Shown one piece after another: positions 11,901-23,933 of a stretch of 64,000 nt of DNA. Within the stretch, counting starts at the first letter, position 1; the number at the start of each line of letters is the position of its first letter. Origin of the DNA: Agrocybe praecox (taxonomy: Eukaryota; Basidiomycota; Agaricomycetes; Agaricales; Agrocybaceae); NCBI GenBank assembly GCA_964017145.1, contig OZ024848.1:1996501-2060500 (forward strand), written 5' to 3'. Under the pieces are notes generated by a model. That model saw only the letters and a list, made by a program, of their open reading frames with translations. It had not been told where the DNA came from and did no database searches. The position numbers were made by a program, and so were the translations under genes.

Positions 11901-12399
11901 GATGGCATCGGTCGCGGCATCAATCACCATTCAAGGTGGTTGTAAAATATACAGTCGTCGACTCCGAGAGCCCACCTAGGCCTACTCTATCTTTGGCGTA
12001 TTCGATTTCATAACTGCCAGAAAAAGTACAGCATAGATAGCAGCTGAGAGATACATCTAAGCGGAGAAATGGGTGAGGCGTAAGGAGCGTAGAAAACATA
12101 TTTTCCTTGAAGAAAGAGAGGGAGCGCGGGGAGGCAGATAAAGATTGCAGACCAAGGATACATACTGCTCTTCCATCGAGCGGTACCATCGAGTCGCAGA
12201 GAAATTTTGGACCAGATATGTTAGGTATGAGGACACCTGCAGCACAGAACCAGTGACGAAGCAAGTGGTCGGAAGTGGTGATGGAGGGAAAGAAAGATGA
12301 AAATTGTCTCGGATAAGGCTCGGCCTTGGCTACGCGACGCGTAACGGAGAAACCCGAATGAAGTCGCGTGATCGTAATTCATTCCGAAATTAGTCCGTC
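11901..12399. other. Unassigned spacer, possibly upstream part of the F-box relic
   Basis: Minus-strand frames of 60-115 codons are present, but none carries a recognisable F-box or LRR pattern. It is probably the decayed 5' part of the relic at 11206-11900. Confidence 0.35.
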
Positions 12400-13380
12400 T
12401 CCGCTTGCGCCTGTTCACTTGGATCAAAGCTTTGTGGATCGACGCGTAACATGGCTGGCAGAGAGCTGTCCCCTGCAATACCGCAGCCAGTCCTGGTGAG
12501 TCCCATGTTTGCTCTCTTTTCTCCATCGCCGACCTCTGCGTGTTTCGTACCAGCTTCAGGAACATTGTACTTGATCTCAAATTTCAAGAACGCGATCATA
12601 GCCGCTTCATGAGCCACTTGGAAATGCTGCCACACTCTACTTGTAAACACTTCTCAACCAGTAAGTGGCTTTGTTCCTCCTTGCTATGCTACCCCACTCA
12701 CATCTATCCGCCCTTCTAGACTCCCTTTCTCATCCTTGTCTTAACGAACGGGTTTCGATGTCGGGTGTGAAGTTATGCCATTTAGGTACGTACCAGCACT
12801 TTAGGTCATATTCGTCTTGAATGCGTATATGCACTCCTCCAGATTCCTTTTCTCTCGTAGTTTGATCATTCTCATTATCGCGGTATAGGCCACGATGGAC
12901 GTTTCAGCTGCGCAAACGAGACAAATATTCAGATAAAGAGATGCGTAATTTCGTAAGTTCACCTACCGAGTCGTTGACCGTTGCTATCTAATCTTTTTCT
13001 GTTCGTTCGTCACAGTACGCCGAGTGTCATTGGCACCATGGTTATCTTTGGGCGCAGACGATACTTCAATATAGTGTATCGAGAGGATAAGGTCGATGGG
13101 CGGCCGTGTTGGTAAGTTTAAATTATCACTCCTCTACCCTGCGTTATAGTTCAACATCGTCGTCAGTTTCTTACTGAAACTCCTACGCACCTACCCACTG
13201 CATCGCTTCCAGCGTACATACACAGCACGCTTCAGTGCTTCTCGGACATGTACTATACCCCATCGACGGCGTAGAGGCCAGCCTTGAACAAATCCTGCCA
13301 TAACAGATCTCGCTTGACGCATACATATGTTGGACGAGCTCGGCATTTATTGACCTACACATCGCATAATTGTTGACTCT
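12400..13380 (+). pseudogene. Relic unit 2 of the triplicated gene
   Basis: The unit has the same block order as units 1 and 3. A plausible first exon starts at the ATG of MAGRELSPAIPQPVL (about 12452) and ends at a GTGAGTCCC donor. This start matches unit 3 (MPGRELDKLAISQPG), so it is probably the original N-terminus. Later blocks include GGCCACGATGGACGTTTC and TTCGGACATG-like sequence. Frames are broken between blocks. Confidence 0.5.
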
Positions 13381-13439
13381 ACTCGCACCTGCACTTTTCT
13401 TCTAAACCCAGGGCACACCTTTCGTTTTAGAGGGTTTTA

Positions 13440-14660
13440 GAGGATCAACGTACGATATGCCTGGCAGAGAATTAGACAAGCTTGCTATTTCGCAGCCAGG
13501 GACTTGTCCTATACCTATTGGTGAGCTGATGTTCGCGTTTACCATTCTTTCCCGCGTCCGAATCGCGACTCGGGGATGAGCGCGGAGATGCTTGCCCAGG
13601 TCGGTCCCTTTATTGGGCACTTTGGTGCTTCCATCCTCTACGTCTCAATCTTCTCTTTTTAAGCAGTACGTGCCTTTCTTGCTTGATATGCGATCCAACT
13701 CACGTCTATCTGTATTTTCAGAGTCTCCTCACTTCGACGATGAATTGATACGTAGGCTCGTAACCATCCTGTATAGAAGACGGGTCAGGTGACCCATGCA
13801 AAGCATGTCTTGTCTATACAGGCTGGTGAAACTGAGTTTAAATCCCCTACAAGAAATGCTCTGCATGGGTCACCTAACCCTTCTTGTCGCTTCAGCGGTA
13901 TACAGGCCAGGTTACCGGCCTATGATACGTTGGGTGTGGCGCCCTTGGAGCAAGACCATCACGTGGGTTGGGCAGGATATCTTTGTGACAGAATTGTAAG
14001 GAATACGTGTTTTGAATACATATATGCACTTATCATCATTACTGCAGCTTACTTTACCTTCATAGTTTGATCATCCTCGCCATTGGGTACGATGGTCATT
14101 TCGGCAGACTAGTGGAAAGAAGCGCATCAAGGACTCTGGATATTTTGGTGAGTCTGCCCATTCTTTGCACCAAGTTGACCATGTACCTGAGCCCTTTTTA
14201 TAGATTTATACTCTGAACATCTTTGAGAACAATCGATACGTTATACCTTAAAGGCCATGTTGGTAAGTTTGTATTCTACTCCTGTACCCTACGTTATAGG
14301 TTAACGCCGTCGTCAGCTTCCGTAAGAAGCCGTACGGACATGCCCACATTATTGCCATCGAACACCTACAACCGGTTTCAGTGTCTTTTGTGCCTTATCA
14401 ACTGCATGTAGGCCAGCGTTTTGACAGATCCCGCCTCGTTTGGCGGCACGCAGACGTTGAACGAGCTTGGATCAATCTATATATCAAGTCGCGGTAGATA
14501 TATGCACAACTGGCAACCCGGACATGGGCGAATGGGTCTCGTGGGCATAAGGAACGACTCCTGACGTCCTTTCGACAGTGGAAAAACGACCAGTAGTTTT
14601 GGAAGGAGAAAAGGCAAACGGGTGCGAGGCTGCTACTTCAAGATCCTGGACCTTGATGGA
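13440..14660 (+). pseudogene. Relic unit 3 of the triplicated gene, split by a MITE
   Basis: It starts with MPGRELDKLAISQPG (about 13456) and a GTGAGCTGATG donor. The block VGPFIGHFGASILYVSIFSF resembles the first membrane helix of DUF6534-type fungal proteins (tentative). The exon corresponding to TGATGCGCTGGGTATGG in unit 1 is split by a 169-bp insertion (13754-13922). The end (CAGTGGAAAA to CTACTTCAAGATCCTGGA) matches unit 1 near 9550-9640. Confidence 0.5.
13754..13922. mobile_element. hAT-like MITE with 8-bp target-site duplication
   Basis: The 169-bp insertion is flanked by TGATACGT direct repeats (13746-13753 and 13923-13930). Its ends are imperfect inverted repeats: AGGCTCGTAACC..CCTGTATA on the left, and the complement of the right end reads TAGGCCGGTAACCTGG..CCTGTATA. 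An inner inverted match, GGTGACCCATGCA, is present on both sides. Unit 1 (8833-8850) has the uninterrupted site, which confirms insertion. It has no coding capacity. An 8-bp duplication is typical of hAT transposases acting in trans. Confidence 0.85.
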
Positions 14661-14822
14661 GTCCATGCTTGTTTGATGGTCTTGAAGAATCCGAGGTCAG
14701 GCGAGCACGATGCTAGCGACGTTGTGCTGCTTACAGAATTGGAGGGAAGACAGGACATTTATTCGTACACCACATATGCCACAAATTTTCCTGTGATAGT
14801 AGACGAATCGCAAGAGGTTGGA

Positions 14823-16352
14823 CGCTCAGCGCTCAGTGCTAGTTAGGAGTGAAGCGTGGTTTTCCTGGATGAAATGCGAGGGTGTTCGAAGCGGGTTGTG
14901 AGAAGAAGTGCCACCGATCGATCAAGGGCGCGGATTCAAGGATGGGGGAATCAGTTGGAGCCCTCTGATAATGCAAAACGACCAGGCAACGCTATACCTT
15001 CTTTGGGCTTTCGTCAATCCTTCTTCCCATCTCCCTGTTTCCCAATGTTGCACTGCTCGAGGTTGTCTTGTTCGCCATGTCCACGACGGCGTGGGGCCCG
15101 TTAAATACATCTTCTTTCGCAAGGCTGTTATGCTACAATGTATGATGTGCTTTACCTAAACCTATCAACATATATGCTAATCATTTCTTTTTAATTCTCT
15201 TAGGGTCTATACCTGCTACTTTTTCACGCAAAGCATAGCTATCGAAAGTGGGATTCAAGAACATCGCAGAGGTTGGAGTGGACAGATGGAAAAATGATAC
15301 GTGAAGATTTAGTAGGAAATCGGATCTCCGCGGGGGGTCTATCTTGGCATGGTGGTATCGAAGGGTCTGAGGCCAGGAAAGCTGGTGGCGGCGGATTTTC
15401 TTACAGGAGCCAGAACAGAGGAAGGAAGAACTTGGATTTCCTTGAGTGTTGCATCTGGTGCAATTGCGCACGACGTCGACTATGGTCTTTCGGTGAGTGG
15501 TGCACTCGTAACACGAATTCCTTGGGTCGCACTGAGCTCATGTCTACCTCCACAGACCACATAAAGGTTCTTTGATATCTTGAATATCTTCGTTGTAAGG
15601 CAGCTGAGGCAGCAGTCATGATACCGTAGTGTTCAAAATTCATAAGCTTGTTTTTTCTTTTATTCTGTCCATATCGCTGCTATTTTACACAATGTTACCG
15701 TCTTCGTATCTTCGCATTCAAAGCCCACTTTGTCATCAGATTGAAGATGCACTCTTGTTTTACAGTCGTTTGCAATGTATCTTTAATATCGATCAGTGTC
15801 CCAGGTGGCCATGTACATATCTAGCAAAGCGAGTGCGGTGCAAACGGTGCCAACTGCGTAGGAATAAGTCGGGACGTTCTTCGAGGGTGAAGCTCGCGAC
15901 ACCCACAGAGGCTTATAAGAAGGATGAAAGCGATAGGCGGGGATGGAGAACAGGTAGTATATGCGTTCCGACAAGTCGGCCAAGAAACAACGCTGAAAAG
16001 ACATTAGATAGGATAGGTGTTCAAGGCACGATTATACACCACAAGGTGGAATATATGAATGGTTTAAAGTTTTCAAGCCATGTTTGGAGTAGGGTGATCA
16101 ATGTAGCTGATAATATCGGTAGTAGTGTCGATCGGGGTGGACTAGTCTGTATTTCAGAGGGTCGGCCATCCTATATATGGGAAGCCCAACCGTCAAAAAT
16201 ACATGTGGCTGCGTTGTGGCATGTACTGTAGTAGTTCTGACATACAACGATCACAGGCTGCAGAGGTACAAGGTTCATTTGGACCTGTGAATTTTGGACC
16301 CAACTTCTTGTCTTTTCCTGCTTCCTATCCGTGCTGAGCGCTGAGCGCTGAT
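14823..16352. mobile_element. Candidate 1.5-kb DNA element with CGCTCAGCGCTCAG ends
   Basis: The left end (14823) reads CGCTCAGCGCTCAGTGC. The right end (16331-16350), complemented, reads CAGCGCTCAGCGCTCAGCAC, so about 14 bp match as terminal inverted repeats. The same motif occurs alone at about 3780-3796, at a join between two copied segments, and partly at 16505. No target duplication is obvious and no transposase was recognised inside. The element call is an inference. Confidence 0.4.
15629..16231 (+). CDS. 200-codon open frame of unknown status
   Basis: An ATG-initiated frame of 200 codons lies within the candidate element 14823-16352. Its N-terminus is hydrophobic and could be a signal or anchor segment (KLVFSFILSISLLFYTMLP). 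The rest is basic and polar with no recognised motif. It has no visible paralogue in the window and no clear intron. It may be a chance open frame. If the surrounding element is real, this is its only sizeable frame. Confidence 0.2.
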   Translation: MFKIHKLVFSFILSISLLFYTMLPSSYLRIQSPLCHQIEDALLFYSRLQCIFNIDQCPRWPCTYLAKRVRCKRCQLRRNKSGRSSRVKLATPTEAYKKDESDRRGWRTGSICVPTSRPRNNAEKTLDRIGVQGTIIHHKVEYMNGLKFSSHVWSRVINVADNIGSSVDRGGLVCISEGRPSYIWEAQPSKIHVAALWHVL

Positions 16353-16543
16353 TCCTGGCAGGACGCAAATAAAATTATCACTAAGTCATGACGGTAAGCC
16401 GAATCAACACTTACGCTGCCGCAATACCTCCGTCTTCTTGTGATGCTTTATCTTGATAAGAACACATCGTGGAATCCACATGCAAGCCCAATGTCAATGA
16501 AAGTTCAGCGCTCAGCCTGGACCTTGGTTTGACCACGCTTGCG

Positions 16544-19500
16544 ATGCCCTCATTGACGCCCAAATGGTTGAAGAAAACATTCAAGAGAAATTCTTCTGCA
16601 ACTTCGTCTGGCTTTCCCAGAACAACTCATGAACTGGTGCCTACGGAGGCTCCCCAATCATCTAGTCAAGCGAAACCGGATGATCCGTCGACAGTCACAC
16701 AACTATCGAACATTCCCCAACCGTCGACTCAAGTCAAATTCAATGATACACTTAACGCTTCACAGCTATCCAATATCCCCCCATCGTCGATTCAACCGGA
16801 ACCAGATGATTCATTGAACGCCCCACAGCTATTGGACATCCCCCAATCATCGACAGAGGCGAAACTGGATGGTCCATCAAATGTTGTCCAACAATCGATT
16901 GAAGCAACAACTCCTGTTCCTGGGGAATCGGCTCAAGAGGCCATTAAATCTAGAACAGTGGAAAACTTAGGGATTGCAGGAAGATTCGCAAAATCAATCA
17001 TACCCGAATTGGCGGGATGCCTTGATACGAACCCAGTCGCGGTGGCTTTCAATATACTCAAAGTTATCATGGATGTTAGAAAGGTAAGTGGGGCCCGAAC
17101 TTCAGGGAGTCGCTTGGGTGAAGAATGCTTATATTTCGTCCTAGGAAATCGAAGGAAGCCAGGATGAACTGCACAAAGCTCTTGAAGACACACTGAAGCT
17201 TCTCAGCATGGTACTTGCAACAAGAAGGAATGACTTCAATTCAGAGAGTGTTGTTGATCAGAGGATCGAACAATATAAAAGGTGGGCTATATTCCAAAGT
17301 CGCTAGTGGCATCCTCTCATCGTCTTGTAGGGAAATCAACGAACAATTGACAGCAATCAGTACTCTTAACAAAAACCTTGATTCGAATGTATTCCGCCAA
17401 CTTGATTATGACCACTACAAGGAACAGCTGAAGGGTATTACGCGGAAAATTGAAGGGGCAACAAAGATGTTCAATGTAGAGAAATATATTTTCACTGAAA
17501 CTAGCATTTACTCAACGTTACATAGACTGGTATGGCGATTGCTACGGGGCAATCAGTGAATAAGGTGGAGGATCGCCAATGGGTAAGCATTGGTCAATAT
17601 GATAAAACGTAGTATTCATGGATCTCACAGGAAGAGAAGCTCCACAAGAACTTGCAGCCTTCCGAAATAGCCGGCCACCGATTTATTCACTCTGGGAAGG
17701 GTGTACTCAGGCGTCAGATGTGCTCCGAGGGAACGCGCGTCAATATTTTAAAGGACATATCACAATGGGCCAATTCTTCCTCTTCCAGTTCTCCCGTCTT
17801 TTGGCTAAGTGGTCATGCGGGCTCGGGGAAAACGACCATTGCATATACAATCGCAAAACTCTTCGAGAAGGGTCAGACAACCATCCTGGGCGTCACCTTC
17901 CTTTGCTCTCGACTATACGAAGAAACACGAGATTTACAGCGGATAGTCCCCACTATCGTCTTTGGTCTTGCTCAAAATTGCAAACCATACCACGCTGCTT
18001 TACACGATGTCGACACTTCTAATGCAGTGCGCTCTCACGAAGTGAATGAACAAATCGAGAAATTTCTCATCCAGCCCTGGAACGAACGCAAACGTCAGGA
18101 TGGTTCGCCAACCTATCTCGTCATCGTCGATGCACTTGATGAGATCGAGGACACCGAAAAATTGACATTTCTTTACGAACTACTCGAGTCGATTAGAGCG
18201 AACGAAGTCACCGGCCTGAAGTTTCTGGTCACCAGTCGGCCAGAACCTAGAATCAACGCACTGTGCAACACTTTTCCGCCAGGCGTGGTTTGCCGACTTG
18301 AAAATGTTTCATTAGAAGATGCGAAGCTTGATGTTAGGAGATACCTGGATAATGAACTGAACGACATATTTCAACCAACGCAAATCGATGAGCTGAACGA
18401 ACAGGCTGCTGGCCTATTTATTTATGCAGCCACGGTGGTGAAGATTCTGACGGGACGTACGCTTGCCAGCAAGGAAAAGCTCCGGCGGCTTGAATCTTTC
18501 CTCTCCAAGCCTTCAAATTCATCAGGCTTTGACCCGATTGATCAACTATACCAGCAGATTATGCGCAACGCATTTTCGGATGTAGAAGACGATCCCGAGT
18601 CCTTTTCCGATCGTCTTCGTATCCTCCACACATTTCTCTGCTCAGCCGAGCGAATTTCCCCCGCTGTTGCTGCCGATTTAGTGGGCACTGACACAGATGT
18701 TTCGAATATCGTTCTTGACAATCTCCACGCTGTTCTCTATATTCAAGATGGTGGAGTTCATTGGCACCATGCTTCCTTTCCCGACTTCATTTTCAATCAT
18801 ACACGCTCAAACTTTCGTATGGACGACAAGGATTTTGAGTTCTCGTGTAACCCAGCAACTCAACATGGCATTTTATCCCGTGCCTGTTTCCGCATCATGC
18901 AATCGAAGGAAATTGGTTTGCGATTCAACATGGGGGATATTAAATCATCATATTTGTTGGACCCTGGATATGATGCTGAAGAGTTGCGTTTGAACGTTGA
19001 GAAGAATATAACTCCTACGCTCAGATATTCATGTGTTCATTGGGTACATCATTTGACCTTTTCTCCGGACGCAGAACACGAGCATATCTGCGAAGTGCTG
19101 TCTGATTTCCTTCGAATTCGTGTTTTGTTCTGGATCGAGGTCATGAACCTACTTGGAAAGAGTGGCGACTGTTCCCCTTTGTTGCAAAATACGAAGCGCT
19201 GTGTATTGAAGGTACCGATGTTTCTTTGTTCATGCATCCCCAGCTGACGACAATTTGTTTTTAGATGAACAATAGTGCAGCTCTTGCAAAAGATCTCCAA
19301 GAAGTCACCGATTTTGCGACGCATTTTGTTGGCTGCCCGGCAGCCGACTCAACTCCACACTTGTACATTTCATCATTGGCAACATGGCAATCCACTTCGT
19401 CTCTATCAAAGTCATGGAAGGATGCATTTTTGGGTATTCCTACGTATACAAATACGAAAGGGATCACCGACCGTGACTTGCCTTTACTGACGAAGCAAAT

Positions 19501-21594
19501 TGAATCCCTCTCGGATGTTGCGTTCTCCATCGATGGCACACAAGTCGTGGCTGCAACGTCCACCGCTATATTGGTGTTAGACGCCACTACCGGCCGACAG
19601 CAACGTGCGTTGGATGTTTGGTATTCCGATTATGTCAAATTTTCGAGCGATGGTACAAGACTGGTGACTCGCTCCCAGTGGTACCACATGGTTTATATAT
19701 GGGATACATCAACTTACCAACTACTAAAAAAGTTTAATGCCGACTTTGCAACAATCTCAATTGAAGGAACACAAATTCTGGCCATCTCGCCCGAACATCT
19801 CACTGATACATACTGTCAAGTGCAGGTGTTGGACGTTCTAACAGGCACCATTCTGAGCACTGTGACGATGCCCTTGAAATATGAATTCGGGCTTTCCTGG
19901 TCCTTTTCAAGTGTCGCAAAGAAGTTTTTGATCGTGTTTAAAGGATTTGTTCAAATATGGGATATGTCGACAGGTCGCGCAACACTTGAACTTAAAGGCC
20001 TTACTTCTTATACTTTTTCGGCTGCATTTTCGCCTAACGCAAAACATGTTGTGATATCCTCGGAAGATGGTGCTGTACGGGTGTGGGACGCATTGACAGG
20101 AAATTTATTGATGGTATTGCCACATAAAAAGCCGGTCGTGGCATTCGACTTCTCATCTGATGGCAGACATATCGTGTCTATGTCACTGAAAGGACCTCTG
20201 CACGTGTGGGACACGACAACAGGCGCAGAATTAAAGGTCTTTACCAATGCAGGTGGTGTCGGCTCGGTTGCGTTTTCACCAGATGGTACACGTATAGTCT
20301 CAGGTTCAGAAAGTGCCATGTATGTTTGGTCGTGGGACAGGTCGGCACAAATTGATGACACCCAGGATATTAAGGGGCTATCTAGGGCTCCACGATCAGA
20401 GGTCATAGATGTTGCAATGACGGATGACTCCAAGAAAATTATGTCTGCCACCTACCACAAAATTCAGATCTGGGATGCAGTAACAGGGACCGAGCTAAAA
20501 GCAATATCGAGTTCTGTCAGGATATCCTCCGCCAACATCTCTAGAAATGGTGAATACATTGTTTCTTGCCTAGAAGATGAATCTGTAATGGTGTGGGATG
20601 CGATAACTGGCGATAAAATAATTCATTTGAACAGTGCGGTCCGGGTCGAGGCCAATCGATCTTATCCTCCACTCGCATCCGTTGTCTTTGGATTGTCGAG
20701 TGGGAAAAGATTTGCCATTAGCAGAGAAGGACGGTGGACGGTGGAAATATGGAATGTACAAACGGGTAAAGAAAGAGAGATTGACGTCGACAATCTTCCA
20801 TTCTTTCTCTCGTTTTCAACTGAAGAACAATACATCGTGTGCGGCTCGGCACATGAACTGAGCGGCTATATACACATCACCATCTATAACGCTTTGACAG
20901 GTATAACAATCAACTATTATCACTTATTTTGTCTTTTCTAAGAGATTACTCGACAGGTGATAAAAGCCAGGAGATTCGCAGTCAGATCTGGGACGCATCT
21001 GATAAGCCTTTATTTTCAACCAACGGGAAAGATGTTATAGTTTGTTCGCGATTCCTAACAGAACGCAGGGATACCTTTCTCGAAATGTGGGATATCTCAT
21101 CTGGTCAACTCCTGAATACGCTCAAAGCATCGTCGTATACGCCTGACGACTACATAACAAGTTTCTCTATTGAATCGGCCAATATCTCAAATGATGGAAA
21201 GATGCTTGTCGCGTGTTGCAGTGATGGACTCATACGAATTTTGGATGTTCTCAAAGATGGCAAGGTAACTGTAATTGGCTATTCAGAAGGTATCACTACA
21301 GTCACCTTTTCCTGCGACGATAAACGAGTAGTCTCTGGATACGGGGACGGATCTGTGCGCGTTTGGGACTTGGATAACTTGGACACAGAGGAGAGTTGGT
21401 CACTACAAAGGAGCGGTTGGATCACTTCTTCCCGACAACGAGGGGACATGCTCATGTGGGTTTCTCAATTATTGCGAGTCATCCAACCACGCAACACTCT
21501 GATCATATCGCCTTGGGAGCATGTTTTTGTTGACTTCGAAGGGTCTGCATTTGGTAGAGACTGGGAGCAATGTTACACTCCTCATAATATGTAG
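16544..21594 (+). CDS. NACHT-WD40 NLR-like protein, copy B (complete, about 1577 aa)
   Basis: Seven exons join in frame: 16544-17083, 17145-17281, 17331-17475, 17526-17582, 17631-19211, 19265-20900 and 20957-21594. Residues 1-150 are a Ser/Pro-rich basic leader with a four-unit repeat. Residues about 155-290 are a helical bundle (AFNILKVIMDVRK, then helices) like the MLKL/HeLo-like N-termini of agaricomycete NLRs (inference). The NACHT ATPase has Walker A GHAGSGKTT near 354 and Walker B YLVIVDALDEIED near 455. WD40 repeats fill 821-1577. Such STAND proteins oligomerise on ligand binding and can trigger cell death. I chose ATG 16544 because MPSLTPKWLKKTFKR aligns with the start of copy C; an in-frame ATG lies at 16469. 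No inactivating change was seen. Confidence 0.9.
16655..16906 (+). repeat. Four 63-bp (21-aa) coding tandem repeats in NLR B
   Basis: Four in-frame units start QSSSQAKPDD, QPSTQVKFND, PSSIQPEPDD and QSSTEAKLDG; the first three end in SNIP, SNIP and LDIP. Copy C retains only about one unit (SQPSTQAK). The repeats form a disordered linker before the helical domain, and the copy number differs between paralogues. Confidence 0.85.
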
Positions 21595-22447
21595 AATTTT
21601 CAATGTGATTCCTTCGAGTCGCTAGGAACAGACTACGTAGAGATATATATTCCAACTTGGCAGTCGAACGCACACTCATGCTACAGTAGCTGTGACATCC
21701 ATTATCCACCATTGATTTCAATCGTCATCGAATAAATCTTGGGAGACCTATGGGGCTATATTCTAATATTGTCAATGTCCCTTTCGGAGTCGCACAAAAA
21801 ATCTCAAAAATCTTGCTGCACCTACAGTAGTATGATTCTCGTTGATAGTATATGTGAGAACTTGAAGTAATCAGTAATCAAGATTAGGAAGAAAAAAACA
21901 GGTGAAAGCCCAAGATATGTGAAGATGCACGGATGCACGGAAACCGAAGGAAGGAGGAACGACATTCGGATTCCATCCTCCACTTTATTTCCGGTATAAA
22001 ACCCCATATCTACATAAGACCCAATTGCTTGCCCATGAGCGTGGAAGACGTATACACCCCTCGAAATGGTGGCGTATAATAGAAAAGTTCCTGTTCAATG
22101 CGGCACACGCGCGGACGCCGGAAACGATTAAAATAACGAGGTATGCATTTAAAAAGCCGCTAGATATCTGATACAGATATATCATATACAATACACTTTT
22201 GTTTGTCGTTCACTTGCTTGCTGCTTTTCCTTCCTTCCTTCCTTCCTTCCTTCCTTCTTTCCTTCACGGCGAGCTAGTTTGTACAGGTTTCCAGGCGCAA
22301 ACGAATCAGGTTTCGTCAAACATGTCGACCATTTATTCGATTAGTTCCTGGGTAAATAAAGGGCGATAGGTCAGTCGATCTGTCCATGCCGTGTCGAGTA
22401 AATCCCTCTACTGGTTGGAGCATTGGCGAAAAGGAAGGGTAGGACAG
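21595..22447 (-). pseudogene. IDH 3' UTR and intergenic remnant downstream of NLR B
   Basis: The minus strand of 22310-22447 matches the IDH 3' UTR (34050-34170) and its block-A copy (3040-3180), including TTTATT..CCAGGAACTAAT and CTCCAACCAG. The rest is the shared NLR-IDH spacer. Homology stops near 22447, and F-box/LRR-like sequence follows. No IDH coding exon remains here. Confidence 0.75.
22227..22256. repeat. (TTCC)n microsatellite
   Basis: About seven tandem TTCC units lie in the NLR-IDH spacer of locus B. Locus A (about 2983) and locus C (about 34225, complement) have only two to four units at the same place, so the array expanded in B. Confidence 0.85.
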
Positions 22448-22489
22448 GTACAGCATGCTGGCGGGTGGGTGCACTTCATAGTCGTTTGC

Positions 22490-23710
22490 TCTTCCCGTGA
22501 GTGCGTTGCCGAATCTGCAGAGCTTCGGGTGGTCCGTTGAAGTATGTGAGGACCCTGCCATTCCCGCAGCGTCTTAGGGAGTTGACGCTGACGAGCCTGT
22601 ATTACATGGCGAGTGCGTTTCCCTCCAACATACACACTCCTGCAGGAGCTCAGATGGCTGGAGAGACTGAGCATCTGGATAGATCTCTCGTTAGGACGCG
22701 GGAGCTTGGGGCTTGGAGGAGAGACCAGTGCTACTGCAGGGCGGTGGTGGTTCTGCTGTCAATGCCACTGGACGTGCAGATGGGTAAGACGATGTGCACA
22801 TGCTGGAGAGTCTTGTGCTTTGTAGGCCCGGGCTGAAGCACCTCGAGGTTTCCTGCTTTACGAGGCCGATATTCCCTATCGTGAGTGGTTTAAAAATAGC
22901 TTCTTATGTATGTTTTTATTGACGTCATTTTATATCCCTACACAGCGAGATTTTTTCCACCGTTATAAAGGCTGCCCGACCTTCCTTATGTTCATTTCGG
23001 TTGACGAAGGTGTACAAGTCCAATGAGGAGGATGTGAGGATTGCTGAGGCTGGCTCGTGCGAATCCGGGGCTGAGGAAGTTCAGGTTGAAGTCGGCCCAT
23101 GATAGTTGGTTGTCGCCAGGTGGAGAGAGGTTTAAGTGTTTGGGGGTTTATGAAGTGTTGGATGGACTCAGTCCCGCTTACTCGAGTGGCGAGGAAGATG
23201 GAGTATCATTGCCAACGACGGCTTCAACGCGAGTGGGGACAGAGGCACATCGCTGGCAAGGAATATGCGAGACATTTGGTTCATGTAGTGCAACTTCAGA
23301 AATCGGATGGAAGGCGGGAGGTGGAGGTGCTAGTGAGAGTGCGACCACGTCTGGAACGAGCACACCGAGCTCGATCAGGTCGAGCTCGACGAGTCTGGGC
23401 TCGTTTAGGAGGTCGAGGTCGACGCGGACGGGAGGACCGAGAATGAGAAAGACAAGAAGAGGAGGAGGGCGAGTTATTCGAATTCGAATTTGCCTGTTCA
23501 AGATAATGGAGAGGATCGTTTCTGGTCACTTGGATTACCGGACTGTCGATTCGCAACATAGGTCTTCGATGTCAGCGGTGCCACCACTATCTCCTGCTGC
23601 CTTTAGTATAGTCTCGGAGTCTTTCACCGTTGTTGGTCTCCTGAGTGTGTTTTTTACGTGCGTTGTTCGTCATCGTCGTTCACTGGCACCTGCTGTGGCG
23701 TTCATGACTC
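22490..23710 (+). pseudogene. F-box/LRR-type protein relic
   Basis: LRR-like pieces appear in changing frames: LKYVRTLPFPQRLRELTLTS (about 22535), LQELRWLERLSIWIDLSLG (about 22640), GLKHLEVSCF (about 22833), RLARANPGLRKFRLKSAHDS (about 23045), then the Ser/Thr/Arg-rich tail also found at 7775-8100. A possible intron (GTGAGTGG..CACAG) lies at about 22880-22945. The frame switches show that it is not translatable as one protein. Intact relatives act as SCF substrate adaptors. Confidence 0.6.
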
Positions 23711-23933
23711 TTTAACTTGTATTCTTTGTCCACGCTCCCATCTGTCGGCTATCGTATGCATGGCTATTCATTGATCGTCCCTCCGCCTCTTGCCTCCCTC
23801 TCTCCCTCCCTTGTTTACTTTCATCAATAACTACCCTCCCTCTCCATTCCGCCACATAGTGTTTGCCTTTTTTCTTCTTTTTTCTGCCCTTGTCGTGTTC
23901 TCCCTTTAATACGGGTCTTCGTTTAAACGTTTA

